Below, in pieces: positions 18,901 through 26,543 of a DNA stretch of 64,000 nt (the stretch's first letter is position 1; each line of letters begins with the position of its first letter). The notes beneath the pieces were generated by a model. It did no database searches. It saw nothing but the letters and a program-made list of their open reading frames with translations, and was not told the origin of the DNA. The position numbers were made by a program, and so were the translations under genes. Source of the DNA: Gammaproteobacteria bacterium (GTDB lineage Bacteria; Pseudomonadota; Gammaproteobacteria; Xanthomonadales; Wenzhouxiangellaceae); NCBI GenBank assembly GCA_021772985.1, contig JAJFKX010000025.1:62001-126000 (forward strand), in the 5' to 3' direction.

Positions 18901-19294
18901 CCTCAACGCTGATTCCCTGCAATTCCTGGCCGGCGATACTTCCCAGGTCATCACATTCGAAAACCCTGGAGCCCAGATGGTGGGTGACAGTATTGGGGTC
19001 AATCCGACGGCGAGCAGCGGGCTTCCAGTCAGCCTGGTCACCTCCACACCTGACATCTGCATGGTCACCGGCAGTGGACCGTTTAGCGTTGATTTGCTCG
19101 CATTCGGCGATTGCATAATGACCGCCAGCCAGGAAGGAAATGAAAACTTCCTTCCGGCCGAACCGGTGACCATCGGGTTTGATGTCAACGCAGTTCCAGT
19201 TCCGGTTCCAGCACTGGGCCAGACCAATTTGCTGTTGCTGGGGTTATTGCTGGCTGCCATCGGAGCGATCATAGTGCGTGCTAGGCTCCAGTGA
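15962..19294 (+). CDS. Giant Gly/Asn-rich exported protein with PGRS-like repeats and sorting tail
   Basis: 1110 residues. A signal peptide (about 25 residues) is followed by some 610 residues (about 40-650) of GGNGGxGG/GGDGG-type repeats resembling mycobacterial PGRS, interrupted at intervals by short non-repeat segments such as SGxVNG and AGSLAG. Residues 760-990 look like a beta-helical autotransporter-type passenger ([29 protein letters not shown]). Residues 995-1075 resemble an Ig-like MBG-type domain. The C-terminus [16 protein letters not shown] plus RAR matches the IPTL-CTERM sorting signal, so it is probably processed and displayed outside the cell. The Gly-rich part may form a polyglycine-type or calcium-binding scaffold. 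The role is unknown; surface matrix or adhesion is a guess. Confidence 0.75.
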   Translation: MTYRIIHILLACFCIALAASTLGSQPLAGVVGSNGADGSVGDPGTNGGPGADGASGGNGGDGEDGSAALTPAAAEVVMVEAVDMVTGGNGGRGGDGGVGGNGGEGQDGGPGGAGGGGGSSGNPGNGGPGVSGDSYQLINAGVITGGNGGADGNGGNGGNGGNGSAGANGTNGVTPGASGGTGSDGGPGGNGGNGGVGGMVNGSGGAGGQGGTGGFGGNGGNGAVGDIAGNGGAGGNGGAPSAGGTGGVGGAGAISGVDGTDGFTPTSGGDGGNGGDGGDAANPGQAGGGGGSGGAGGSFGNGGNGGNGGQGADGNLAVDGGAGGDGGVGGAAGSLAGDGGAGGDGGVGGNGGPGATGGDGADGASFGDDGQDGTDGGAGAAGGDGGDGGAGGVAVVGLAGINGDGGNGGDGGNGGVGGDGGNGASGDLLINGGAGGDGGDGGNPGPGGPGGVGGTGSISGAAGVNGIVPTTPNGNGGSGGNGADGLAMEVNGGDGGAGGNGGLFGNGGNAGDGGEGADGDPGTDGTNPGEPGGDGQDGGNAGNGGNGGNAGSLAGNGGDGGNGADGGPGGDGGNGADGAAMDPGGDGGNGGNGGDGGNGGTGGVAPAGIPGNGGFPGLGGTGGSGGIEGIGTPDGIPGSNGTSGSDGSGFALNQVKHVVLPANGLTRKPGTGLLGMGNSTGGHSALFVTQTVIVPVSEGQAIKPDSQAVAKPIPTSRQQAFLGSVSEGGVGVVAIGNTQVVTRGSINGGLDGDGSTRADAVDFSGGGNVLTLESGYSFMGNVVSSSGVSPGDTLALGGAADGSFDLNQIGPSALFQGFAAFLKNGTSTWMVTGDKPLDFTVEAGTLNVGGSIGNAQATGGILAGTGAVADIVLEDGAQIAPGGSPGTLSGASLAWDAGGSFNFELGSSAPASDLLALSGGLSMASNNGSGFIFHFFDAAGTPQVGVLYTLISFGNVAGFSVDDFSFDYTGTLGAFNGEFILNADSLQFLAGDTSQVITFENPGAQMVGDSIGVNPTASSGLPVSLVTSTPDICMVTGSGPFSVDLLAFGDCIMTASQEGNENFLPAEPVTIGFDVNAVPVPVPALGQTNLLLLGLLLAAIGAIIVRARLQ

Positions 19295-19349
19295 GCTGAC
19301 GGGCACGGGGCATTAGCGGGCATTGTGGGAATGGGCATTGGTGGGCATT

Positions 19350-19449
19350 GGGACACCCACCTCTCTGCTGTTCGAATAGATGCTGACTTACACGAAACAG
19401 CTTTCCGTGAAACGGGCATTGAAGCTTTTACCTGAATAATGGGTGTCCT
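19350..19449 (+). repeat. Dispersed hairpin repeat with an expanded centre
   Basis: Left arm GGGACACCCACC at 19350-19361 and right arm ATAATGGGTGTCC near 19435-19447, separated by about 75 bp instead of the usual 25. A short array of GGGCATT units (19308-19349) precedes it. Confidence 0.6.
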
Positions 19450-19461
19450 TACCCGGCCCCC

Positions 19462-21189
19462 CTACTCCCCGTTGTGATCAGGCCTCAGTGCTTCCACAAT
19501 TGAAGCGCTGACCGAGTAAATATCCTGATCACTTGTATAGTAGAGCGTTTTACCATCTGCACTGACGAATGGACACAGCTCATGAGCGGACGTATTAATT
19601 ACCGTCATCGGACGTGGTGTCGACCAGTTCTTATTATCGAGCCGGAACGCTACATAAATGTCTCCGCGCCCCTCTCCACCACGCCTATTCGATGCAAAAA
19701 GCAGATAGGAGCCATCCGGTGCTACAAACGGATCCGCCTCATACCAGAGTGTATTGATGCCTTTGGGTAGTGCTTCAACGGACATATAAGCGCCGGCGTC
19801 ATGTCTGGCCCGGTAAAGGTTGTAGTCGCCCGGCCCTTTCGCATCCCGGTCTGAGGCAAAGATCAGGTCCCCATTGGTGTCGAAACTGATATAGAATTCT
19901 TTTGCAGCTGTATTGACAGGCTCTGGCAGCACCACAGGCTTGCTCCAACTGGAAACGCCCATGCGGTCGAGATAGGCAATCTGAGTGTTTTCGCCTTCGT
20001 GACGGATATAGTAGAGCCGTTGGCCATCCGGTGTAATGTAAGGATCATTGGCGCTGAGATCGGCTGTTCCGACAACCCGTCGAATATGAACCCAACCGGC
20101 CTTTGTCCGGTGATAGTGTTCTATGGATTGCCAGTCGCCATGCTCGATACCAACGAACAAGTCCTGGCAGTCTTCAGAGAGAGAAATACCAAACTCGTGC
20201 CTGCCCTGTTGTGATATGTCGCCCTCAGCCAGAATCTCTGGCGACTGCGGCGGTGCTGAACAGCCATCAGACGCATCGGAAAAGATGCCGGATCGCTCCA
20301 TCTGCAAGTCGATCATTGCTTCATCTATGGCCCAACTCCACATCGTATGCCCCGGCCTGCCGGCGTCCGCGGCAAGACCTACGACTCGTCCCTGCCCCGT
20401 CTTGAGGCCGTTCGGCGCGGGTAGTGGCTGGTCATAGGCCACATCAGGGCTGACTATTTCCCAGCCCGCCGCACGAAACCCATTCACCAGATCATCGGCA
20501 TAAAGCGCGGCCATATCATTCTCATGCAACAGCAACACATGCACAGGCGAATAGCCAAGTGTCTGAACAGCAATACCGTCGTAATACTCGGCCGCATAAA
20601 GCATCATGCGAACATAAAACCGGCCGAGCTGCCGGTAGTCGATTGTTTTGCCGGAACTCAGCGCCTGCTGGAGCCGCAGATCGACATGCCAGTCGTAATT
20701 GTCGACGGTGACATAACCATTTGTGAGTCCCCTGGCCTTAAGCCCTTCGGCAATCTTCCCGACCTTATCCGCGGCGCGGCCCTCATCAAGGTAAGGGTAG
20801 CGAAACCAGGGTCTGCGATTGGGCAAACCGGATAACTCAACTTCGGTGTGGTCAATCCCGGCCAGATACTCATCAATTTCCGTTCTGCTTGCCCACGGAT
20901 GATTGTGAGTATGGTTGGCGATGCGATGTCCGGCATCGGCATATCGGCGGACACGATCCTTGCCACCTGCTTGTTCGAAACCACGCGTGGTAATAAAAAA
21001 CGCAGCAGGACCAGCCTCAACCGACTGCAGAGCCTGGATCAGAACCGTGGCCCGTTGATCACCTGAAAACACCTGTCCGTCTTCGCGGGGGGCATCGTCA
21101 AAGGTCAACGCAATGCGCTTTTGAGCATTCGCGATGGGCGGCAGGCAGGTGCAAATAAGCACAAGCAGGAAAGGGATCAGGTCTTTCAT
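19462..21189 (-). CDS. Polysaccharide deacetylase (NodB) fused to a TolB-like propeller
   Basis: 575 residues from the ATG at 21189, chosen because a signal peptide starts there and AGAGGGA precedes it. The N-terminal half is a NodB domain: TFDDA (metal Asp), HTHNH (metal His pair), RYPY and a late LLLHEND, acting on N-acetylated sugars. The C-terminal 270 residues hold PD40/TolB-type blades (YITPDGQRLYYI, PFVAPDGSYLLFAS, FVSADGKTLYYTS). Exported; likely periplasmic or outer-surface glycan de-N-acetylation with the propeller as binding module. The sirtuin gene lies upstream on the same strand. Confidence 0.78.
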   Translation of the reverse strand: MKDLIPFLLVLICTCLPPIANAQKRIALTFDDAPREDGQVFSGDQRATVLIQALQSVEAGPAAFFITTRGFEQAGGKDRVRRYADAGHRIANHTHNHPWASRTEIDEYLAGIDHTEVELSGLPNRRPWFRYPYLDEGRAADKVGKIAEGLKARGLTNGYVTVDNYDWHVDLRLQQALSSGKTIDYRQLGRFYVRMMLYAAEYYDGIAVQTLGYSPVHVLLLHENDMAALYADDLVNGFRAAGWEIVSPDVAYDQPLPAPNGLKTGQGRVVGLAADAGRPGHTMWSWAIDEAMIDLQMERSGIFSDASDGCSAPPQSPEILAEGDISQQGRHEFGISLSEDCQDLFVGIEHGDWQSIEHYHRTKAGWVHIRRVVGTADLSANDPYITPDGQRLYYIRHEGENTQIAYLDRMGVSSWSKPVVLPEPVNTAAKEFYISFDTNGDLIFASDRDAKGPGDYNLYRARHDAGAYMSVEALPKGINTLWYEADPFVAPDGSYLLFASNRRGGEGRGDIYVAFRLDNKNWSTPRPMTVINTSAHELCPFVSADGKTLYYTSDQDIYSVSASIVEALRPDHNGE

Positions 21190-21260
21190 TGCAATACGCT
21201 TCCCTCTACAACTACGAGCATGAGCTACACCAACCATTTTTATGAACCTATAGCTTTTGA

Positions 21261-22154
21261 TCAACCAATCACTTCCAGCACACTCATCAACCTATCACCA
21301 CAATCACCATCAAGCTTGAACTGCAAAAAATTATCAGCACGGGTGCGGCCGTTGTTGATTGCTGCAACCGGCAGCCCGGCGTTGGCGGCGTCTCGTACAA
21401 TCCGGTAACCGGACCAGACCACTAACGAGGTACCGACAGCTAATACCGCATCACAAGCGTTGATTGCCTGATTGACCCGCTGCATGCGAGCCGGTGGGAC
21501 AGACTCACCAAAAAACACCACCCTGGGTTTGAGGGTGCCACTGCAATTCGGACAATCAGCTACATTAAACCCAGGATACGCCTGCTTGTCCAACTCAACA
21601 TCACCATCCGGATTGATGCCTAACACCTCTGCCTGCCATTGAGTATTAATGTCGCTGAGCAATTCCTGCAGCCTATCTCTGGATAAATGTTGCTGACACT
21701 GCAGGCAAGTTACATCACTCAATGCACCATGCAAATTGATGTAATTGGCGTGACCGGCACTGCGATGCAGATTATCCACATTTTGGGTAATCAACTGCGC
21801 GACCCGTCCTTGCTGCTCAAGTGTTGCCAACACGATATGACTGTTATTGGGTTTGGCCTGCTGCATCAAAGGCCAACCAAGAAACGACCGTGCCCAATAG
21901 CGGCGTCGGATTTTGGCGCTGTGCAGGAAATCCTGATACATAATGGGGTCACGGCGCTGCCAACTGCCGCTGTTATCACGATATGCTGGAATACCCGATG
22001 CCGTGCTGCAACCAGCACCGGTTAATACCAGCAAACGCTTATGCTCTTTTATCCACCGTGCCAATTCTGCAACTGTTGCAGTTGGCGCATCAATGCCATT
22101 TTGTTCACGAAAACGAGGGATACGAATACGTGCTAGGTGGATACTCATGGTCAT
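21261..22154 (-). CDS. Sir2-family NAD-dependent protein deacylase
   Basis: 297 residues. NAD-binding GAGCSTASGIPAYRD, TQNVDNLH and the catalytic His in LHG are present, and zinc is held by CLQC and CPNC. GTSLVVWSGYR and AINNGRTRAD complete the Rossmann fold. The sequence around GIPAYRD and the insertion between the Cys pairs recall the SIRT4-like class rather than CobB. It removes acyl groups from lysines, releasing nicotinamide. Cytoplasmic. Two ATGs (22154, 22148) are possible starts. Confidence 0.85.
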   Translation of the reverse strand: MTMSIHLARIRIPRFREQNGIDAPTATVAELARWIKEHKRLLVLTGAGCSTASGIPAYRDNSGSWQRRDPIMYQDFLHSAKIRRRYWARSFLGWPLMQQAKPNNSHIVLATLEQQGRVAQLITQNVDNLHRSAGHANYINLHGALSDVTCLQCQQHLSRDRLQELLSDINTQWQAEVLGINPDGDVELDKQAYPGFNVADCPNCSGTLKPRVVFFGESVPPARMQRVNQAINACDAVLAVGTSLVVWSGYRIVRDAANAGLPVAAINNGRTRADNFLQFKLDGDCGDRLMSVLEVIG

Positions 22155-22218
22155 ATATTCTGCTGCAGTTCAATGACAGATGCCATTGGCATGCTTCGGC
22201 ATCACAAGTGAAAGAACA

Positions 22219-22275
22219 TGGAAACCCACAACATTCTCTTTATTCATTGCTAAGAATGTGGGTGTCCAAATTGAG
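22219..22275 (+). repeat. Dispersed hairpin repeat, full copy
   Basis: Left arm GGAAACCCACAA, loop end GCTAAGA, right arm ATGTGGGTGTCCAAATT. It abuts the LysR tail fragment. Confidence 0.75.
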
Positions 22276-22495
22276 CTCTATCATGATCCCGACTTGGATG
22301 ATGTGTGAAGCCTTGGACCAGGGTGATCTAATCCCCTTGCTCCAGGATTTCCCAATAAGCCCCCCGAGCACACCGATCAATGCCGTATTTGTGCATAACC
22401 GACATTTAGCGCCTAAGGTTCGCGTTTTTATTAATTTTCTGGTAGAACGGATGGAGGCTGTATCAGCTTCGCAAATAAAAAAGGAACATAACTAA
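22274..22495 (+). pseudogene. LysR-family regulator, 3' fragment
   Basis: 73 codons open to a TAA, beginning at the repeat edge. The sequence (IMIPTWMMCEALDQGDLIPLL, then INAVFVHNRHLAPKVRVFINFL) is the typical end of a LysR effector domain: the G-L loop, the avypxxr strand and the final helix. There is no start codon with ribosome site and no DNA-binding domain. It is distinct from the LysR tail at 41292 and from the intact LysR gene at 24933. Confidence 0.72.
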
Positions 22496-22540
22496 GATGC
22501 CTCTATACTTTGGGCCACACGCAGAGTAAGCACCAGAAAG

Positions 22541-22558
22541 CCAGGGTGTCCCAACTCA
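22541..22558 (+). repeat. Dispersed repeat, right arm
   Basis: CCAGGGTGTCCCAACTCA resembles the right arm and its TCAACTC flank. It closes the LysR tail fragment on the right. Confidence 0.55.
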
Positions 22559-22595
22559 TTTTTGTTCGAAATCCGGCAATGCCCCATGACCATCC

Positions 22596-23681
22596 TTACT
22601 CATCCAATGCCTCCGCCTCCCCAACTATCCAATCGGTGACGCGCCCGAGATAGCCGGGCGGAAAGCCCCCGAAGGGCAAATAGATCTTTTTATGCATGCT
22701 GTGATCCTCACGGGGATAGACAAAGATGTCGATGTCTTGCCCCGTTCGGCGTTTCAAATCCTCAAGATACCCGACCGACGACGCCGTATCCACATTCTCA
22801 TCAAGCGCTGCATAGATATACAACATTGGCACGCCAGAATTTTGCTCAAGAAAGTCAGCGCCGCGGTAAGTCAGGTAGTAGGCGATCCGCCGGACGGAGG
22901 CGTCGCGATAAGGCCTGATCCCCACTTGCGATCCAAAAAGCTGCTGAATCACTGCACCATGTTTTTTAATGAAGGTGTCCAGACGTGATTGCAATGCATC
23001 CAGTGCGGGCCCTTCGTGGTAAGCCGGATCACCCACCGACCGGACAAAGTGATCCGCCGCATCACTGGTAAAGGCGAGAACGTCAGCGATTTCATCTTCA
23101 GTGAGACCTGCGCTCTGGAACCGGATGCGACGCTGAAAACGCGAAAAGTGGCGATACCCCAAGACCGGGGCAACCCGAGCATAGGCGAATTTGATGTCAT
23201 CGCGGGCGAGCACCACTTCCGGCATTAAATGTCCGCCTTCGGAATGACCGATATAGCCTAATTTGCGGCCGTCGATATCGTCGCGGGTTTGCAGATAATC
23301 AAAGCCGGCGTGAATATCCGCGACCGTATTGCGAAAATCCGCATAGTAGTATTTGCCCTCTGAATCAGCTACGCCACGTTTGTCGTAGAAGAGTACCGCT
23401 ACGCCGTTCCAGGCCAGCACAGTAGCGTGGATTCTGGCGGAGATATTACTCCTGCCCTCACGGTCAGAGCCGCCCACTTGCACCACAGCCGGATGGGGTC
23501 CATCGCCGCTGGGTAGGACAAGCCGACCAGCCAATTGCACACCATCGCTGCTTTGATAATAAACCGACTCTACATGCGTGCCGATATTTGCATAATAGAT
23601 AAAGACCCAGCCCAGCACGCCGCCGATGATCACAATGACCAGCACCAGAAGAATTAATATTAAGCGGAATTTCCCTTTCAT
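22596..23681 (-). CDS. Membrane-anchored alpha/beta hydrolase
   Basis: 361 residues with an N-terminal membrane helix (residues 5-30, Leu/Ile/Val-rich) and no cleavage site, so the enzyme is probably tethered on the periplasmic side. Nucleophile elbow GHSEGG near residue 146, oxyanion region VQVGGSDREG, DKRG strand, acid in ALDENVD and a C-terminal REDHSMH His. The family resembles prolyl/acyl peptidase-like hydrolases of the dienelactone type. Substrate unknown. Confidence 0.75.
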   Translation of the reverse strand: MKGKFRLILILLVLVIVIIGGVLGWVFIYYANIGTHVESVYYQSSDGVQLAGRLVLPSGDGPHPAVVQVGGSDREGRSNISARIHATVLAWNGVAVLFYDKRGVADSEGKYYYADFRNTVADIHAGFDYLQTRDDIDGRKLGYIGHSEGGHLMPEVVLARDDIKFAYARVAPVLGYRHFSRFQRRIRFQSAGLTEDEIADVLAFTSDAADHFVRSVGDPAYHEGPALDALQSRLDTFIKKHGAVIQQLFGSQVGIRPYRDASVRRIAYYLTYRGADFLEQNSGVPMLYIYAALDENVDTASSVGYLEDLKRRTGQDIDIFVYPREDHSMHKKIYLPFGGFPPGYLGRVTDWIVGEAEALDE

Positions 23682-23830
23682 AAATTGTGTTTTCCATATG
23701 TTCTAAGTCACGCACCCAGAAAATACTGGTTATTGTCTGCACACTCCATAGCTAAAGTCTGAATCGAATGTGAATCTGATCTGAATTTCTGTAATGCGTT
23801 GTAAAAACAATGGTTTACTGAGCGAGAACA

Positions 23831-23895
23831 AATGGGTGGCCTTCGCCGAATTTCGCCTGAACATTGAAACATATAGGGAAAATGTGGGTGTCCAA
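23831..23895 (+). repeat. Dispersed repeat, two right arms in tandem
   Basis: AATGGGTGGCCTTCGCCGAA (CCAT-subtype flank) is followed 45 bp later by AAAATGTGGGTGTCCAAAT. Confidence 0.65.
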
Positions 23896-24034
23896 ATTTT
23901 TCTTGTCTAATAAGCCATGAGCTTCTGCAAAACGCTTCGGGTCTTCTGGGATTGTGCTGACTGCGTACATCAACTGAACATCAATACAAAACATCTGTGT
24001 TGGTATTGCCCGGAAAGCACATAATATTCAGTTT

Positions 24035-24183
24035 TTAGTCGATTGCTTCAAACCCGCCGGCAAACAATTCTTCATCATCAATCAACACCGCGTCATTACC
24101 ATCACCGTCGATGTAGCTGGTGGTCAACGGCCCATTGAAACTGACAACACCAGCCTGCAGTAAACCGGCAAACCAATGTTTCG
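24035..24183 (-). pseudogene. C-terminal fragment of an exported protein
   Basis: On the minus strand an open stretch of about 48 codons ends in DDEELFAGGFEAID and a stop, preceded by LQAGVVSFNGPL and a GDGND turn. An in-frame stop just upstream and the lack of a start show it is a remnant. The ending recalls the acidic-aromatic (I/L)FxxxFE tail also seen at the end of the beta-helix protein (ILFKDSYE, 39914). It lies between repeats at 23895 and 24329. Confidence 0.5.
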
Positions 24184-24328
24184 TTTATCTGACAAAAACA
24201 GGGCGGGCATTACAGTTAAGTTAAGCAGCTTATAATGATGCCTACACCAGCCATGATCGCCTGCTAAGCACAAGGGTAAGATCATTGGCGACAGGTGCAT
24301 TTAATAATAATAATTTCGGAGAATAAAT

Positions 24329-24389
24329 ATGAAATGTAGGTGCCTTATCTCTTCCACATTTCCTATGGATGTGGATGTCCCGACTCTCG
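24329..24389 (+). repeat. Degraded dispersed hairpin repeat
   Basis: Arms ATGTAGGTGCC and ATGTGGATGTCCCGACTC are recognisable but mutated. Confidence 0.45.
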
Positions 24390-24390
24390 A

Positions 24391-24831
24391 TTAAATGTTA
24401 CCGAGGTGCCTGACCAGCTTCTGAACCGGTTTGCGTTTTGCTGCACTCGCAATGGCTTCTACTTCGACCAGCCACTCCGGTTCGACCAGTCCGGCGACAA
24501 ACACAGTGGTAATTGCCGGCTGTACACCATCCAGCATAGCTTTTCGAACCTCGACCAGTCCGCCCATGTCTTCTCGCCTTACCAGGTAAAAAGACATTTT
24601 GATAATGTTTGAGAGCCCCATGCCGGCTTCATTCAAAACCGCCTCTACATTGCTGATTGCCTGATGGCATTGACCTGCAAAGTCCGCCGGCAAATGCCCT
24701 TCCGGCGATACCCCCACCTGACCCGATACATAAACGGTTCTGGTTGTTTCCGGCGCTTCGACCCCGTGTGCATATATGCCGGCATAGCGCTCGTTAACGG
24801 TAAATGGATTCAATCTTGTAGCGGCACTCAT
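24391..24831 (-). CDS. RidA/YjgF-family protein
   Basis: 146 residues from the ATG at 24831 with GAGGTGA ribosome site. Family signatures are VYVSGQVGVSPEGHLP near the N-terminus, CHQAISNVEAVLNEAGM in the middle and QPAITTVFVAGLV with a late EVEAIA. RidA proteins are trimeric deaminases of reactive enamine/imine intermediates, or related lyases. It diverges from a LysR gene across only 101 bp, so that regulator probably controls it. Confidence 0.85.
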   Translation of the reverse strand: MSAATRLNPFTVNERYAGIYAHGVEAPETTRTVYVSGQVGVSPEGHLPADFAGQCHQAISNVEAVLNEAGMGLSNIIKMSFYLVRREDMGGLVEVRKAMLDGVQPAITTVFVAGLVEPEWLVEVEAIASAAKRKPVQKLVRHLGNI

Positions 24832-24932
24832 TGTAATCACCTCAAGGTTATTTAGGATGATATAAGGATAATCCCTTCAATGAATGCTAAAAAGGCGGTA
24901 TAAAGAACTACATTATCTACTATTTGTCGTTA

Positions 24933-25841
24933 ATGAAATCACAAATCAGACATCTTACTGCAATGACCGCCGTAGTCCAGGTGGCAGAACATGGCACATT
25001 TGTCGCAGCAGCCAAGGTGCTGGGTATGTCGACTTCTGCGATCAGCAAAGCCATCGCACGACTTGAACAAGACCTTAAGGTCAAGCTGTTTCATCGAACC
25101 ACCCGCAGCGTTAGCCTGACCCCGGAAGGCGAACGCTATGTACTTGGCATCAAGCCGCTGCTGATTGAAATCGATGCGCTAACGGCTGAAATCCGTGATC
25201 ATCGGGCAACCCCCAAAGGGCTTCTCCGGATTAGTGCACCGGATGCATTTGCCCGCAATGTGCTAGCGCCTGTTCTCAATCAGTTTCGATCTCGATACCC
25301 GGACATACAAATCGATTTATCACTGGAAGACCGAGATGTCGATCTTGCAGGCGAACAACTGGATGTCGCCATCCGGACCGGCGGATTGCCGGATAATGCC
25401 ACGCTGGTGGCCCGCAAGCTCTATTCAGATCCGCTGATCACCTGTGCGGCACAGGGTTATCTGGATACACACGGCACCCCCAAAAACCCACAGGATCTGC
25501 AGCAGCACAATTGCCTGCCATTCAGAAATTTACGCACCGGCCGTACTGTCCCCTGGTTGTTCGCCAACGACGAACGCATGGTTCCGGCTGGCCAGCCGAC
25601 TATCAATGATATTGAAGCGGTATGCCAGATTGCGGTATCCGGCGCCGGCATCGCACAACTGCCCGGACATCTAGCGGCACGGTTCATCAGCACAGGCCAG
25701 CTTCAAGAGATACTGCGTTTGTTTCGTCCGCCAGATGTGCCGGTCTCAGCCATCTATCTGAACAGGCGTTTTGTATCCCCCCGGATCAGATCGTTTATTG
25801 ATTTCATGCTGACCATCGATCTGCCGGCAGTAGATGGTTAG
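24933..25841 (+). CDS. LysR-family transcriptional regulator
   Basis: 302 residues from the ATG at 24933; an in-frame TTG three codons upstream is possible. N-terminal winged helix-turn-helix (FVAAAKVLGMSTSAISKAI, then LFHRTTRSVSLTPEGERY), followed by the effector domain (LRISAPDAFARNVLAPVL...DVAIRTGGLPD), close to the AaeR/PecT-type subgroup. Divergent from the RidA gene, its likely target. A repeat right arm begins 8 bp after the stop. The last 82 or so codons plus that repeat have a diverged copy at 41292-41571. Confidence 0.88.
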   Translation: MKSQIRHLTAMTAVVQVAEHGTFVAAAKVLGMSTSAISKAIARLEQDLKVKLFHRTTRSVSLTPEGERYVLGIKPLLIEIDALTAEIRDHRATPKGLLRISAPDAFARNVLAPVLNQFRSRYPDIQIDLSLEDRDVDLAGEQLDVAIRTGGLPDNATLVARKLYSDPLITCAAQGYLDTHGTPKNPQDLQQHNCLPFRNLRTGRTVPWLFANDERMVPAGQPTINDIEAVCQIAVSGAGIAQLPGHLAARFISTGQLQEILRLFRPPDVPVSAIYLNRRFVSPRIRSFIDFMLTIDLPAVDG

Positions 25842-26202
25842 GAAAGAAAGATGTGGGTGTCTCAACTTATCAATTTCTTACTATTGTGGGAATTTTGCAT
25901 ACAAATATTCTTGCTTGATTGAGCTATAAGCTATTGATTATTTATATCCTTAAGAAAGTTTTGTACAATACACCTGTGGCCCTAGCAAAGGAATGGGCGT
26001 GGGCAGCCATGATTCTTACTTACCATGCATATAATAATAAGAGTGTCCAAACACCTACTTTATAATTCGTTTAAAGTACCGTAACCGGTTGAATTAAAAC
26101 AAAAACTAGACTTCATTAGCGAAACTCACGAGTTGGCCGTGCCAAGTCGGATTCGTGTGGTTTAGAGGTTCGGGCTAGACACTAACTTCCATGTAAATTT
26201 AT
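25842..26202. other. Intergenic, AT-rich, with repeat and a second-family element end
   Basis: 360 bp upstream of the receiver/kinase operon. A dispersed repeat arm lies at 25850-25870, a weak scrap (GAGTGTCCAAACA) near 26041 and an end-like motif of the MITE-like family near 26101-26130. No gene. Confidence 0.45.
25850..25870 (+). repeat. Dispersed repeat, right arm after LysR
   Basis: GATGTGGGTGTCTCAACTTAT directly follows the LysR stop. The same LysR end plus repeat occurs at 41520-41571. Confidence 0.8.
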
Positions 26203-26535
26203 GTGCTGCAAGTAGATAAAATGAAAATTCTATTGGGTGATGATCACAGACTGTTTTCCACTGGCATTGTTACGCTTTTCGGTAATGTAATACCGGACTT
26301 TGGAGCCACATGCGTCTATAGCGGCGTTGATATGCCACAAAAAATCAAGACCGAATCATTCGATCCGGCGTTGTTTGATTCGCACATTCCTGACCGGGAT
26401 GGGGTCAATATTTTAAAAACATTACAGGATTCGGCCAGTCTGATACCGGTTGATATCCTTGCAGAATCAGATAACCTGCTGGACGCTGAGAAAACCTTTG
26501 ACGCCAGCAAAGCCGAACTGCTGAGACTGGGTTGA
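26203..26535 (+). CDS. Receiver-only response-regulator-like protein (degenerate)
   Basis: 110 residues; an internal ATG at 26221 fits the domain start better (MKILLGDDH). The acidic pair GDDH and the phospho-acceptor Asp in LFDSHIPDRDG are present as in NarL-type receivers. The later Lys/Thr elements and the DNA-binding domain are missing; the last 30 residues (ESDNLLDAEKTF) do not follow the usual pattern. It overlaps or nearly abuts the hybrid kinase gene. It may be a phosphate sink or an eroding regulator. Confidence 0.6.
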   Translation: MLQVDKMKILLGDDHRLFSTGIVTLFGNVIPDFGATCVYSGVDMPQKIKTESFDPALFDSHIPDRDGVNILKTLQDSASLIPVDILAESDNLLDAEKTFDASKAELLRLG

Positions 26536-26543
26536 GTTCAGCT

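Larger units (their letters stand above)
22155..22595. other. Intergenic region with two repeats flanking a LysR tail
   Basis: 440 bp made of a full hairpin repeat (22219-22275), a LysR C-terminal fragment (22274-22495) and a repeat right arm (22541-22558). Confidence 0.6.
23682..24390. other. Intergenic region with repeats and a gene tail
   Basis: About 700 bp with a double repeat at 23831-23895, the tail of a broken gene on the minus strand (24035-24183), and a degraded repeat at 24329-24389. No intact gene. Confidence 0.55.
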
